DNA of 64,000 nt from the NCBI RefSeq assembly GCF_000419445.1, contig NZ_AULK01000002.1, positions 310,001 to 374,000 of the forward strand. Direction: 5' to 3'. Each line of letters starts with the position of its first letter. Positions within the stretch are counted from its first letter, which is position 1. A program made the translations under genes and the position numbers. The notes beneath the pieces are model-generated. The model was given only the letters and a program-made list of their open reading frames with translations, did no database searches and was not told the DNA's origin. This document shows, piece after piece, positions 36,297 through 46,926 of this stretch. Source of the stretch: Gryllotalpicola ginsengisoli DSM 22003. GTDB lineage: Bacteria > Actinomycetota > Actinomycetes > Actinomycetales > Microbacteriaceae.

Positions 36297-38063
36297 GTGC
36301 CCACTCGTCTCTCCACGTACTTCCTGCGCACGCTGCGCGAAGACCCCTCCGACGCCGAAGTCGCGAGCCACCGGCTGCTCGTGAGGGCGGGATACATCCG
36401 CCGGCAGGCGCCGGGCATCTTCGCCTGGCTGCCGCTCGGGCTGAAGGTCAAGGAGCGCATCGAGCGGATCATCCGTGAGGAGATGGCCGCGGCCGGCGCG
36501 TTCGAAGTGCACTTCCCGGCGCTGCTGCCGCGCGAACCCTACGAGGCCAGCGGCCGCTGGGAGAAGTACGGCGACACCATCTTCCGGCTCAAGGACCGCC
36601 GCGGCGCGGACTACCTGCTGGCGCCGACGCACGAGGAGATGTTCACGCTGCTCGTCAAGGACCTGTACTCGAGCTACAAGGACCTGCCGCTGCAGATCTT
36701 CCAGATCCAGGACAAGTACCGCGACGAGGCCCGGCCGCGCGCCGGCCTGCTGCGCGGCCGCGAGTTCACGATGAAGGACGCCTACTCCTTCGACTACACC
36801 GACGCGGGCCTCGACGCCTCCTACCAGAAGCAGCGCGACGCCTACGAGCGCATCTTCCAGCGCCTCGGCATGGACTACGTCATCGTCAACGCCGACAACG
36901 GACTGATGGGCGGCGCGCGCAGCGAGGAGTTCCTGCACCCCACCCCCATCGGCGAGGACACCTTCGTGCAGTCCGCCGGCGGATATGCCGCGAACGTGGA
37001 GGCGTTCCGCACCACGGCCCCCGCGCCGCTGCCGGTCGACGGGCTGCCCCCCGCCCAGGTCTTCGACACCCCCGACACCCCGACGATCGCGACGCTGGTG
37101 GCCGCCGCGAACCGCGACCACCCGCGCGACGACGGCCGGCAGTGGCAGGCCGCCGACACGCTGAAGAACGTCGTGCTCGCCCTCACCCAGCCCGACGGCA
37201 CTCGCGAGCTGGTCGTCGTCGGCGTACCCGGCGACCGCGAGGTCGACGACAAGCGCGCTGAGGTGGCGTTCGCCCCGGCCGAGGTCGAGGCCGCGACCGA
37301 GGAGGATTTCCGGGCGCACCCCGAGCTCGTGAAGGGCTACATCGGGCCGGTGCGCGGGCAGGCCGCCGTGCTCGGGGAGCACGGCAGCTCCGGCATCCGC
37401 TATCTCGTCGACCCGCGCGTCGTCGACGGCACCGCGTGGATCACGGGCGCGAACGAGCCCGGCAAGCACGTCTTCGGCCTCGTCGCCGGCCGCGACTTCA
37501 CCGCCGACGGCGTGGTCGAAGTGGCCGAGGTGAAGCCGGGCGACCCGGCCCCCGACGGCTCGGGGCCGGTCACGCTCGAGCGCGGCATGGAGATCGGCCA
37601 CGTGTTCCAGCTCGGCCGCTTCTTCGCCGAGAGGCTCGGCCTCAAGGTGCTCGACGAGAACGGCAAGCTCGTCACCGTCACCATGGGCTCCTACGGCATC
37701 GGCGTCACCCGGATCCTGGCCGCCATCGCCGAGGACAACCACGACGAGAAGGGCCTCATCTGGCCGGAATCCGTCGCGCCGTTCGACGTGCACGTCGTCG
37801 CCACCGGCAAGGACGACACGGCGTTCACGGTCGCCGAGCAGGTCATCGCGCGGCTCGAGGAGGCCGGCCTCGACGTGCTCTACGACGACCGCCCCAAGGT
37901 GAGCCCCGGGGTGAAGTTCGGCGACGCCGAGCTGATCGGCGTGCCGCGCGTGCTCGTGGTCGGCCGCGGTGCCGCCGACGGCCAGGTCGAGCTGTGGGAG
38001 CGCCGCAGCGGCTCGCGCGAGACGATGCCCGTCGCCGACGCCGTCGCGGCCCTGTCGGCATAA
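36297..38063 (+). CDS. proS: Prolyl-tRNA synthetase, bacterial type
   Basis: Charges tRNA-Pro. 588 residues, full length for the ProS form with an insertion (editing) domain. The class II motifs are present: motif 1 around [23 protein letters not shown], motif 2 [33 protein letters not shown], motif 3 [13 protein letters not shown]. The editing domain occupies about 225-400, and the C-terminal anticodon-binding domain contains [16 protein letters not shown]. The GTG at 36297 lies six bases after AAAAAT; the open frame further upstream is not conserved. Confidence 0.96.
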   Translation: MPTRLSTYFLRTLREDPSDAEVASHRLLVRAGYIRRQAPGIFAWLPLGLKVKERIERIIREEMAAAGAFEVHFPALLPREPYEASGRWEKYGDTIFRLKDRRGADYLLAPTHEEMFTLLVKDLYSSYKDLPLQIFQIQDKYRDEARPRAGLLRGREFTMKDAYSFDYTDAGLDASYQKQRDAYERIFQRLGMDYVIVNADNGLMGGARSEEFLHPTPIGEDTFVQSAGGYAANVEAFRTTAPAPLPVDGLPPAQVFDTPDTPTIATLVAAANRDHPRDDGRQWQAADTLKNVVLALTQPDGTRELVVVGVPGDREVDDKRAEVAFAPAEVEAATEEDFRAHPELVKGYIGPVRGQAAVLGEHGSSGIRYLVDPRVVDGTAWITGANEPGKHVFGLVAGRDFTADGVVEVAEVKPGDPAPDGSGPVTLERGMEIGHVFQLGRFFAERLGLKVLDENGKLVTVTMGSYGIGVTRILAAIAEDNHDEKGLIWPESVAPFDVHVVATGKDDTAFTVAEQVIARLEEAGLDVLYDDRPKVSPGVKFGDAELIGVPRVLVVGRGAADGQVELWERRSGSRETMPVADAVAALSA

Positions 38064-38091
38064 CGGCGCCGGGCGAGGGGTTGCAGGCGCA

Positions 38092-39114
38092 GTGAAGAAG
38101 ATCGGATTCCTCTCCTTCGGCCACTGGACGCCGTCGCCCCACTCCCGAGTGCGCTCGGCCTCCGACGCGCTGCTGCAGTCGATCGAGCTGGCGGTCGCCG
38201 CCGAGGAGCTCGGCGCCGACGGGGCGTACTTCCGCGTGCACCACTTCGCCAGGCAGCTCGCCTCGCCGTTCCCGCTGCTGGCCGCCGCGGGCGCGCGCAC
38301 CTCGCGCATCGAGCTCGGCACGGCCGTGATCGACATGCGCTACGAGAACCCGCTCTACATGAGCGAGGACGCGGGCGCCGCCGACCTGATCTCGGGCGGC
38401 CGGCTGCAGCTCGGCATCTCCCGCGGCTCGCCCGAGCAGGTGCTCGACGGCTGGCGCTACTTCGGCTATGAGCCCGAGGACGGCCAGACGGATGCCGACA
38501 TGGCACGCGCCCACGCCGAGGTGTTCCTCAAGGTGATCGAGGGGGAGCCCTTCGCCGCGCCGAGCCCGCGGCCCATGTTCCCGAACCCGCCGGGGCTGCT
38601 GCGCCCCGAGCCGCACTCGCCGGGCCTGCGCGAGCGCATCTGGTGGGGCGCCGGCTCGAACAGGACCGCGCAGTGGGCGGCGCGGCTCGGGATGAACCTG
38701 CAGAGCTCGACCCTCAAGGACGACGAGGACGGCCGCCCCTTCCACGTGCAGCAGGCCGAGCAGATCCGGCTGTTCCGCGAGGAGTGGAAGGAGCAGGGCT
38801 GGGAGCGCGAGCCGCGCGTCTCGGTCAGCCGCAGCATCTTCGCCCTGGTCACCGACGAGGACCGCGCCTACTTCGGCGCCGGCCGCGAGGAGGAGGACCA
38901 GATCGGCTACCTCGACCAGAACACCCGGGCGATCTTCGGCCGCAGCTACGCCGCCGAGCCCGACGAGCTCATCGAGCAGCTCGCCGAAGACGAGGCGATC
39001 GCCGCCGCCGACACGCTCCTGCTCACCGTTCCGAACCAGCTCGGCGTCGAATACAACGCCCACCTCATCGAGTCGATCCTGACCCACGTCGCCCCCGCGC
39101 TCGGCTGGCGCTGA
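38092..39114 (+). CDS. LLM-class flavin-dependent oxidoreductase
   Basis: 340 residues, luciferase-like TIM barrel using FMN or F420. The N-terminus KKIGFLSFGHWTP, RVHHFARQLASPFPLLAAAGARTSRIELGTAV and GGRLQLGISRGSP are typical of the group. GTG start with GAGGGG about 11 bases upstream. It follows proS by 28 bases and occupies the place next to nusA where rimP is usual. The substrate is unknown. Confidence 0.9.
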   Translation: MKKIGFLSFGHWTPSPHSRVRSASDALLQSIELAVAAEELGADGAYFRVHHFARQLASPFPLLAAAGARTSRIELGTAVIDMRYENPLYMSEDAGAADLISGGRLQLGISRGSPEQVLDGWRYFGYEPEDGQTDADMARAHAEVFLKVIEGEPFAAPSPRPMFPNPPGLLRPEPHSPGLRERIWWGAGSNRTAQWAARLGMNLQSSTLKDDEDGRPFHVQQAEQIRLFREEWKEQGWEREPRVSVSRSIFALVTDEDRAYFGAGREEEDQIGYLDQNTRAIFGRSYAAEPDELIEQLAEDEAIAAADTLLLTVPNQLGVEYNAHLIESILTHVAPALGWR

Positions 39115-39115
39115 C

Positions 39116-39151
39116 CGGCGGCACGGGCGCGGCTGGGGCCTTCAGCCGCCG
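39116..39151 (+). terminator. GC-rich hairpin after the LLM oxidoreductase gene
   Basis: CGGCGGC (39116-39122) can pair with GCCGCCG (39145-39151), or CGGCTG (39130-39135) with CAGCCG (39143-39148); both forms lie just before the nusA promoter. Confidence 0.5.
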
Positions 39152-39164
39152 CCGATTGTTCCGC

Positions 39165-39170
39165 TAGACT
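39165..39170 (+). promoter_or_regulatory. -10 element of the nusA operon
   Basis: TAGACT hexamer; transcription would start near 39177, giving a leader of about 104 bases that holds the hairpin CCCGCG/CGCGGG (39181-39198), the palindrome CACTGTTCAGTG (39199-39210) and a short tandem repeat. Confidence 0.5.
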
Positions 39171-39228
39171 CGCCGTTTAGCCCGCGGGGCGACGCGGGCA
39201 CTGTTCAGTGCGCGTTTCCCGCGCCGAT

Positions 39229-39264
39229 TTCGAACTTAACACCGAACTGAATACCGAAGTGAAT
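39229..39264 (+). repeat. Three tandem 12-base units in the nusA leader
   Basis: ACCGAACTGAAT (39241-39252) and ACCGAAGTGAAT (39253-39264) differ by one base, and a looser copy TTCGAACTTAAC precedes them. The stretch is unusually AT-rich for this genome and ends 16 bases before the nusA GTG. Confidence 0.7.
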
Positions 39265-39280
39265 AGGGGAGGCCGGAGAC

Positions 39281-40318
39281 GTGGACATCGACCTCAGTGT
39301 CCTGCGACTGATGGAGCGCGAGCGGGAGATCCCGTTCGACGAGCTCGTGACGATCATCGAGCAGGCGATCCTGACCGCCTACCTCAAGCACACCGGCCAG
39401 GCCGACCACCGGCACGGCGCGCCCGCGCACCCCGGGCAGAGCCAGCAGGTGACGGATGCCGCGGCGAAGGCGCCGGCGGCCCGCGTGCACCTCGACCGCA
39501 AGACCGGCCACGTCAGTGTCTTCGTGCCCGAGTACGACGAAGACGGCAACGTCATCGGCGAGGCGGAGGACAGCCCCAGCGACTTCGGCCGCATCGCCGC
39601 CTTCGCGGCGAAGCAGGTCATCAACCAGCGCCTGCGCGACATCCAGGACGAGTCGGTGCTCGGCGAGTTCAAGGGGCGCGAGGGCGACATCGTCGCCGGC
39701 ATCATCCAGCAGGGCCCCAACCCGCGCATGGTGCACGTCGACCTCGGAACGGTCGAGGCGATCCTGCCGCCCGAGGAGCAGGTGCCGGGCGAGGAGTACA
39801 CGCACGGCTCGCGCATCCGCGTCTACGTGACCTCGGTCGCCAAGGGGGCCAAGGGCCCGCAGATCACGGTGAGCCGCACGCACCCGGCTCTGGTCCGCAA
39901 GCTGTTCGCGCTCGAGGTGCCCGAGATCGCGGGCGGCCTGGTCGAGATCGTGTCGCTGGCGCGCGAGGCGGGCCACCGCACGAAGATCGCGGTGCGGGCC
40001 ACCGAGCCGGGCATCAACGCCAAGGGCGCGTGCATCGGAGAGATGGGCTCGCGCGTGCGCGCCGTGACCGCCGAGTTGAACAACGAGAAGATCGACATCG
40101 TCGACTACTCGCCCGACCTGGCGGCGTTCGTCGCGAGCGCCCTCAGCCCGGCGAAGGTCACCAGCGCATATGTCGTCGACGAGAGCCTGAAGGCCGTGCG
40201 GGCGCTCGTGCCCGACTACCAGCTCTCCCTCGCCATCGGCAAGGAGGGGCAGAACGCGCGCCTCGCCGCGAAGCTGACCGGGGCGAAGATCGACATCCAG
40301 CCCGACTCGGCCGAGTAG
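39281..40318 (+). CDS. nusA: Transcription termination/antitermination factor NusA
   Basis: Binds RNA polymerase and nascent RNA to set pausing, termination and antitermination. 345 residues: an N-terminal RNA-polymerase-binding domain, a short actinobacterial His/Pro/Gln-rich loop (about 42-58), an S1 domain around 135-200, and two KH domains with [19 protein letters not shown] and [19 protein letters not shown]. The acidic C-terminal repeats of E. coli NusA are absent, as is usual in Gram-positives. The GTG has a GGAG site. ylxR and infB follow; rimP is missing upstream. Confidence 0.96.
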   Translation: MDIDLSVLRLMEREREIPFDELVTIIEQAILTAYLKHTGQADHRHGAPAHPGQSQQVTDAAAKAPAARVHLDRKTGHVSVFVPEYDEDGNVIGEAEDSPSDFGRIAAFAAKQVINQRLRDIQDESVLGEFKGREGDIVAGIIQQGPNPRMVHVDLGTVEAILPPEEQVPGEEYTHGSRIRVYVTSVAKGAKGPQITVSRTHPALVRKLFALEVPEIAGGLVEIVSLAREAGHRTKIAVRATEPGINAKGACIGEMGSRVRAVTAELNNEKIDIVDYSPDLAAFVASALSPAKVTSAYVVDESLKAVRALVPDYQLSLAIGKEGQNARLAAKLTGAKIDIQPDSAE

Positions 40319-40369
40319 GCCGCGGGGGAAAACCGCCGGTGGCTCGGCCGTGTGGGTCAGGGGTCTAGA

Positions 40370-40615
40370 ATGGAACCCGTCAGAACGTGCATCGGGTGCC
40401 GTTCTCGCGCTCCCCGGTCCTCTCTTCTGAGGGTCGTCGCCCAAGGATCCCAAGTCGTGGTGGATGAATCCGCCGCACTTCCGGGCAGGGGCGCGTGGCT
40501 CCACCCGACCACGCAATGTATGCAGAAGGCTCTGCAGCGCAAGGCATTCGGCCGCGCACTGCGGGTGCCGGGCGTGCTGGACACGCAGCAGATAGAGAAC
40601 AGGCTGAACGGCTGA
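40370..40615 (+). CDS. ylxR: YlxR/DUF448 family RNA-binding protein
   Basis: 81 residues, basic. The diagnostic RTCIGCR block is at the N-terminus and VVDESAALPGRGAWLHP follows, matching DUF448 proteins that bind RNA or DNA and influence transcription or RNase P. It lies between nusA and infB as almost everywhere in bacteria. The ATG at 40370 was chosen over a GTG six codons earlier, as the MEPVRTCIGCR start fits the family. Confidence 0.93.
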   Translation: MEPVRTCIGCRSRAPRSSLLRVVAQGSQVVVDESAALPGRGAWLHPTTQCMQKALQRKAFGRALRVPGVLDTQQIENRLNG

Positions 40616-40664
40616 TGGACAACAACTGATGAGCGGCTCGAAATGAGACCCGTCCACCACTAGC

Positions 40665-40688
40665 GCCTGCCCTGATCCGAGGGCGGGC
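40665..40688 (+). promoter_or_regulatory. Hairpin in the ylxR-infB spacer
   Basis: GCCTGCCCT (40665-40673) and AGGGCGGGC (40680-40688) form nine pairs, one of them G-U, with a six-base loop, ending 17 bases before the infB GTG. It may shape infB translation or act as a weak attenuator. Confidence 0.4.
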
Positions 40689-40705
40689 CTCGGAACAGGA
40701 GAGAT

Positions 40706-43468
40706 GTGGCTGCAAAACCACGCGTACACGAGATCGCATCCGAGCTGGGTATCGACAGCAAGGAAGCGGTCAAGATCCTCAATGACGAACTGAAGGAGTT
40801 CGTCAAGGGTCCTTCATCGACGATCGAGCCGCCCGCGGTGCGCAAGCTGAAGGCGCACGTCGCGTCGAACCCGGCTCTCGTCACCAAGACGGCCGCGAAC
40901 GAGTCGGCCAAGCCGGCCGCCAAGCCCGGCCCGGCCAAGCCCGCGGCCCCGCGCCCGGCCCCGGCACCCGCCGCCGAGGCGGCACAGCCGACGACGGCAC
41001 CCGAGACCCCCACGCAGCAGAAGCCGGAGAAGCCGGCCGCCTCGCGCCCGCAGCAGTCGGGCGGCCAGCCGGCGGCGGCGGATGACTCCCGCGGCGGCTC
41101 CGCGCAGACCTCGGCGCCCCGCCCGCAGGCGCCCCGCCCCCAGGGCACCCCGCGCCCCGGCAACAACCCCTTCTCGTCCCAGCAGGGGATGGGTCAGCGC
41201 CCGGCGGGCACGCCCCGCCCGGGCAACAACCCGTTCTCCTCGCAGCAGGGGATGGGCCAGCGCCCGAATCCGGGCAACATCCCGCGCCCGCAGGCTCCTC
41301 GCCCGGGTGCTCCGCGCCCCGGCGCGCCCCGCCCCGGTGCTCCGCGCCCCGGCGGCGCGCGTCCCGGGCAGGGCTTCCAGCGGCAGGGCGCCGGCGGCGG
41401 CGGCAACCGGCCCGGCGGCTTCCAGCGCCCCGGCGGCGGTGGCGGCGCGGGCGGCGGCTTCCAGCGGCCCGGCGGCGGCTTCGGCGGCCCGCGCCCCGGT
41501 GGAGGCGGCGGCCGCGGCCGCGGCCCCGGCGGCGGCACGGCCGGCGCGTTCGGTCGCGGCGGCGGCAAGAGCAAGGCCCGCAAGTCGAAGCGCACGAAGC
41601 GGCAAGAGTTCGAGATGCGGGAGGCGCCGTCGATCGGCGGCGTCAAGGTTCCGCGCGGCGACGGCAACACCGTCATCCGTCTGCGTCGCGGCGCGTCGAT
41701 CAGCGACTTCGCCGACAAGATCGACGCGAGCCCTGGCGACCTGGTGACCGTGCTGTTCCACCTCGGTGAGATGGCCACGGCGACCGAGTCGCTCGACGAG
41801 GCCACCTTCGAGGTGCTCGGCGACGAGCTGGGCTACAAGATCCAGATCGTCTCGCCCGAGGACGAGGACAAGGAGCTCCTCGAGGGCTTCGACATCGACC
41901 TCGACCAGGAGCTCGAGGACGAGTCCGACGAGGACCTGCTGCCCCGGCCCCCGGTGGTCACGGTCGTCGGCCACGTCGATCACGGTAAGACGCGACTGCT
42001 CGACGCGATCCGCGAGACGAACGTCATCGCGGGCGAGGCCGGCGGCATCACGCAGCACATCGGTGCGTACCAGGTGCGCACGGAGCACGAGGGCGTCGAC
42101 CGCGCCATCACCTTCATCGACACCCCGGGTCACGAGGCGTTCACCGCCATGCGTGCCCGCGGTGCTCAGGTCAGCGACATCGCGATCCTCGTGGTCGCGG
42201 CGGACGACGGCATCATGCCGCAGACGATCGAGGCGCTGAACCATATGCAGGCGGCGAACGTGCCGATCGTGGTGGCGGTCAACAAGATCGACAAGCCCGA
42301 CGCCAACCCGGCGAAGGTGCGCCAGCAGCTCACCGAGTTCGGCCTCGTGGCGGAGGAGTACGGCGGCGACACCATGTTCGTCGACGTGTCCGCCCGGGAG
42401 AAGATCGGCCTGACCGATCTGCTCGACGCGGTGCTGCTCACCGCCGACGCCGGTCTCGACCTGCGCGCGAACCCGAACAAGGCGGCGCGCGGTGTCGCGA
42501 TCGAGGCGAAGCTCGACAAGGGCCGCGGCGCGGTGGCCACCGTGCTCATCCAGTCCGGAACGCTGCACGTCGGAGACTCGATCGTGGCGGGCACGGCCTA
42601 CGGCCGCGTGCGCGCCATGCTCGACGAGAACGGCGACACCGTCGAGGAGGCGCTGCCCTCGCGCCCCGTGCAGGTGCAGGGTCTGTCGACCGTGCCCCGC
42701 GCCGGCGACACGTTCATCGTGACCGAGGACGACCGCACGGCCCGTCAGATCGCCGAGAAGCGCGAGGCGGCCGAGCGCAACGCCCAGCTGGCCCGCGCCC
42801 GCAAGCGCATCAGCCTCGAGGACTTCACCCGTGCTCTCGAAGAGGGCAAGGTCGAGTCGCTCAACCTCATCATCAAGGGTGACGTCTCCGGTGCCGTCGA
42901 GGCGCTCGAGGAGTCGCTGCTCAAGATCGAGGTGGACGATTCGGTCCAGCTGCGCATCCTGCACCGCGGCGTCGGCGCGATCACCGAGTCGGATGTGGAC
43001 CTCGCCACGATCGACAACGCGATCATCGTCGGCTTCAATGTGCGGCCCGACGTCAAGGCGCGCGAGCGTGCGGCCCGCGAGGGCGTGGACATCCGCTTCT
43101 ACTCGGTCATCTACAACGCGATCGAGGACATCGAGAACTCGCTCAAGGGCATGCTCAAGCCCGAGTTCGAAGAGGTCCAGTCGGGTCTGGCCGAGATCCG
43201 CGAGGTGTTCCGTTCCTCCAAGTTCGGCAACATCGCCGGCGTCTACGTGCGCAGCGGGACCATCACCCGCAACGCCAAGGCGCGGGTCATCCGCGACGGC
43301 GTCGTGGTCGGCGACAACCTCGCCATCGAGTCGCTGCGCCGCTTCAAGGACGACGTCACCGAGGTGCGCGCGGACTTCGAAGCCGGTATCGGGCTCGGCA
43401 AGTTCAACGACATCCAGGTCGGCGACGAGATCGAGACGATCGAGCTGCGGGAGAAGCCGAGGGTCTGA
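40706..43468 (+). CDS. infB: Translation initiation factor IF-2
   Basis: GTPase that places initiator tRNA on the ribosome. 920 residues. The IF2N helix ([23 protein letters not shown]) is at the N-terminus. A long low-complexity Pro/Ala/Gly/Arg region runs over about residues 60-300, including two copies of a 20-21 residue unit and several APRPG repeats. The G domain has GHVDHGKT at 422-429, DTPGHEAF and NKIDKPD, and domains II-IV fill the C-terminus. The GTG has an AGGAGAG site. The stop overlaps the rbfA ATG. Confidence 0.97.
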   Translation: MAAKPRVHEIASELGIDSKEAVKILNDELKEFVKGPSSTIEPPAVRKLKAHVASNPALVTKTAANESAKPAAKPGPAKPAAPRPAPAPAAEAAQPTTAPETPTQQKPEKPAASRPQQSGGQPAAADDSRGGSAQTSAPRPQAPRPQGTPRPGNNPFSSQQGMGQRPAGTPRPGNNPFSSQQGMGQRPNPGNIPRPQAPRPGAPRPGAPRPGAPRPGGARPGQGFQRQGAGGGGNRPGGFQRPGGGGGAGGGFQRPGGGFGGPRPGGGGGRGRGPGGGTAGAFGRGGGKSKARKSKRTKRQEFEMREAPSIGGVKVPRGDGNTVIRLRRGASISDFADKIDASPGDLVTVLFHLGEMATATESLDEATFEVLGDELGYKIQIVSPEDEDKELLEGFDIDLDQELEDESDEDLLPRPPVVTVVGHVDHGKTRLLDAIRETNVIAGEAGGITQHIGAYQVRTEHEGVDRAITFIDTPGHEAFTAMRARGAQVSDIAILVVAADDGIMPQTIEALNHMQAANVPIVVAVNKIDKPDANPAKVRQQLTEFGLVAEEYGGDTMFVDVSAREKIGLTDLLDAVLLTADAGLDLRANPNKAARGVAIEAKLDKGRGAVATVLIQSGTLHVGDSIVAGTAYGRVRAMLDENGDTVEEALPSRPVQVQGLSTVPRAGDTFIVTEDDRTARQIAEKREAAERNAQLARARKRISLEDFTRALEEGKVESLNLIIKGDVSGAVEALEESLLKIEVDDSVQLRILHRGVGAITESDVDLATIDNAIIVGFNVRPDVKARERAAREGVDIRFYSVIYNAIEDIENSLKGMLKPEFEEVQSGLAEIREVFRSSKFGNIAGVYVRSGTITRNAKARVIRDGVVVGDNLAIESLRRFKDDVTEVRADFEAGIGLGKFNDIQVGDEIETIELREKPRV
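41144..41266 (+). repeat. Tandem coding repeat in the IF-2 linker
   Basis: Two neighbouring units (residues 147-167 and 168-187) encode the same [20 protein letters not shown] sequence and differ only by a few silent changes, pointing to a fairly recent duplication of about 63 bases. Confidence 0.85.
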
Positions 43469-43914
43469 TGGCTGATCCGGAACGCGCGCGGAAGCTGGCC
43501 GACCGCATCAAGGTGATCGTCGCGCAGCGGCTCGAGAAGGGGATCCGCGATCCCCGGCTCGGCTTCGTGACGATCACCGACGTGCGGGTGACCGGCGACC
43601 TGCAGCACGCGAGCGTCTTCTACACCGTGTACGGCACGGAGGAGGAGCGCCGCGCCTCGGCCGCCGCACTGAAGTCCGCGACCGGCATGCTGCGCAGCGA
43701 GGTCGGGCGCAACATCACGGCGCGCCTGACCCCGACCCTCGAGTTCATCGCCGACGCGATCCCCGAGAACGCCGCGCACATCGACGAGCTGCTCAAGCAG
43801 GCCGCCGCGCGCGACTCCGAGGTGGCGGCGCTGGCGTCGTCGGCCCGGTACGCGGGCGACCCCGACCCGTACCTCACGCCGCGCGAGGACGACGAGGACG
43901 AGGACGACGACTGA
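43468..43914 (+). CDS. rbfA: 30S ribosome-binding factor RbfA
   Basis: Helps 16S rRNA maturation and 30S assembly. 148 residues with a single KH-like domain: RIKVIVAQRLEKGIRDPRLGFVTITDVRVTGDLQHASVFY near the N-terminus, PTLEFIADAIPENAAHIDELL after it, and an acidic tail of Asp/Glu. Its ATG overlaps the infB stop (TGATG). It is the last gene of the nusA operon. Confidence 0.96.
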   Translation: MADPERARKLADRIKVIVAQRLEKGIRDPRLGFVTITDVRVTGDLQHASVFYTVYGTEEERRASAAALKSATGMLRSEVGRNITARLTPTLEFIADAIPENAAHIDELLKQAAARDSEVAALASSARYAGDPDPYLTPREDDEDEDDD

Positions 43915-43937
43915 CGTCGACGACGGATGCGTGAAGG

Positions 43938-43972
43938 AAAGCGCCCCGGAGCTCCAGGCTCCGGGGCGCTTT
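43938..43972. terminator. Strong terminator between rbfA and the siderophore operon
   Basis: A perfect 15-bp stem AAAGCGCCCCGGAGC (43938-43952) with its complement at 43958-43972 and a five-base loop. A-rich and T-rich ends make it usable for both converging transcripts. Confidence 0.92.
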
Positions 43973-44012
43973 CGTGTCTCCGTGACGTCCAGAACCGTCC
44001 GGAGGCGTGCGG

Positions 44013-45040
44013 CTACCCGGCCGCCTTCGCCGCCGCCGATAGCGCCTTGACGTAGTCGTCGAGGCCCCACGACAGCGACAGCGCGGTGGGCGGGGAGACG
44101 GCGGAGATGAAGGCCGGGCCGGTCAGCTTCGCGACGGCGCCCTTCTTCACCTGCTGCATTCCCGAGCCCCAGCTCGAGGTGAGGAACTGCTGCTGCGCAG
44201 CATCCGTGTCGGCGTAGGAGACCAGCACGTCGCTCGTGAGCTGATCGACCTTCTCATGGCTGAGCGTGTAGTAGAAGCTCTGGTCGCCGTTCGCGAGCTC
44301 CTCGACGCTGGGGGCCGAGGTGAAGCCGAGGTCGAGCGCGAACTGCACCCGCGGGTCCTCCTTCTTGTACACGTAGAAGGTGTCGGAGGAGTCCCACACC
44401 TCGGCGATCGTCTTGCCCTGGAACTCGGGGTGCTCCTCGGCCGCCTTCGTGATCTTGTCGTCGATCTCGTCGATGACCTGCTCGGCCTTGTCGGGCTCGA
44501 ACAGCGCCTTGCCGGAGATCGTGATGATGTCCTTCCACGGCGTCGCCCACGGCTGGTCGGGGTACGCGACGGTGGGCGCGATGGCCTTCAGCAGGCGGTC
44601 CTGCTTCGCGGTGAGCCCGGAGTACGGGGCGAGGATCAGGTCGGGCTTGGCCGCCGCGATCGCCTCATAGGGCGGGTCGTCGGTGGTGTTCGGCAGCACC
44701 GTGGGCATCTTCATGCCCTTCTCCTCGATGGCATCCTTGATCCACGGCAGCACGCCGTTCTTGTCGCCCGCGTACTGCTGGAACGGCATCGCGACCGGGT
44801 CTACGCCGAGCGCGATGGCCGCGTCGGTGGAGCCCCAGCCGAGCGTGACCACGCGCTTCGGCTTCTCCTTGATCGTCGTCTCGCCGAAGGCGTCCTTGAT
44901 CGTCACCGCCGATGAGGAGGTGCTCGATTGGTCGCTCGACCCGGCGGAGGGCGAGGTGCCCCCGCTCGAGGAGCAGCCGGCGAGGGCGAGGGCCGCGGCC
45001 ACCAGGGCAGCGGCGGCGCCGAGGAGGCGCGCCCGTGTGG

Positions 45041-45044
<4 letters not shown>
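44013..45044 (-). CDS. Siderophore ABC transporter substrate-binding lipoprotein
   Basis: 343 residues. A signal peptide with lipobox LALAGC and a Ser-rich linker precede a class III (FhuD/FepB-like) binding domain: KPKRVVTLGWGSTDAAIALGVDP, KPDLILAPYSGLTAKQ and a long connecting helix. It catches a ferric siderophore outside the membrane for the FecCD-type permeases upstream in the operon. An AAAGGAAG ribosome site lies within the preceding ATPase gene, and its ATG overlaps that gene's stop (ATGA). Ligand identity is unknown. Confidence 0.92.
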
Positions 45045-45873
<829 letters not shown>

Positions 45874-45877
<4 letters not shown>

Positions 45878-46926
45878 GCGGACGCTCCTTCCGTGCGGGT
45901 GAGAAGCCAGAGCAGGTACGGCGCGCCGATCACGCCGGTGACGAGGCCGACCGGCGCCTGGAAGTCGCCGAGGTGCGCGGCGATCGCGTCGGCGGCGGTG
46001 ACGAGCACGACGCCGGTGAGAGCGGATGCCGCCGGCTGCAGCCCGCCCGCACCGACCAGGCGCCGCGCCACCGGCGCGCTGACGAACGCCACGAATGCGA
46101 CGGGACCCGCGACCGCCGTGGCCGAAGCGGCCAGGGCCACGCCCACCGCGATCGCGCCGATCGTCGTCCGGGCCGGCCGCACCCCCAGCCCGTGCGCGGC
46201 ATCGTCGCCCAGCGCGAGCACGGAGAGCGGCCGGGCCAGCCAGAAGGCGAGCGGCACGAGCACGACGAGCACGGCGGCGAGCAGCCCGGTCTCAGCCCAG
46301 CTGGGATCGTTCACGCTGCCGACCGTCCACACGAGGGCCTGCTGCGCATCGCGCACGTCGGCGCGGGTGAACAGGTAGCCGAGCCCGCCGTTGACGAGGA
46401 ACGCGACCGCGATGCCGATCAGCACGAAGCGCTGCCCGGCGAAGCCCTCCCGCCAGGAGAGCAGGCCGATCACCGCCGCGACGACCGCGGCGCCGCAGAA
46501 GGCCGCGATCGGCACCGCGGGACCGGTGGCATGGAACACCAGCATGGCGGCGACGGCGGCGAGGCTCGCCCCGCCCGAGACCCCGATCACGTCGGGGCTC
46601 GCCAGCGGGTTGCGCAGCGTGCTCTGGAACAGCGAGCCGGCCAGCGCCAGCGCGAGCCCCACGAGCGCCCCGGTGACCCAGCGCGGCAGCCGCAGCGTGA
46701 ACACGACCAGGTTCTCCAGCGGGTCGCCCTGGCCGACGAGGGTCGCGGCGAGCCGGGCCGGGGAGATCCCGACGTCGCCCACGGAGAGGGTCACGGCGGC
46801 GACCAGCACGACGGCGGCCGCCAGGGCGGCGAGCACGAGCAGGTGCCGGCGGCGGGCCGCGGCGAGGGCGCGCCGCACGGCCGCGGCGGGCTCGGCCGCG
46901 GCATCCGTGATCGTGGTCGCGCTCAT
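45874..46926 (-). CDS. FecCD-family siderophore permease (second subunit)
   Basis: 350 residues, about ten transmembrane helices after a cytoplasmic start. GSLFQSTLRNPLASPDVIGVSGGASLAA is the diagnostic FecCD block, and GPVAFVAFVSAPVARRLVG the cytoplasmic coupling region. It pairs with the preceding permease. ATG overlaps the upstream stop, and all five genes of the operon overlap or touch. Confidence 0.95.

Noticed and set aside
40612-40656. A CTGATGAG...CGAAA string before infB that recalls a hammerhead ribozyme core
   Set aside because: The seven bases between the two core strings cannot form stem II, and no proper stems I and III flank them; a chance match in a spacer.
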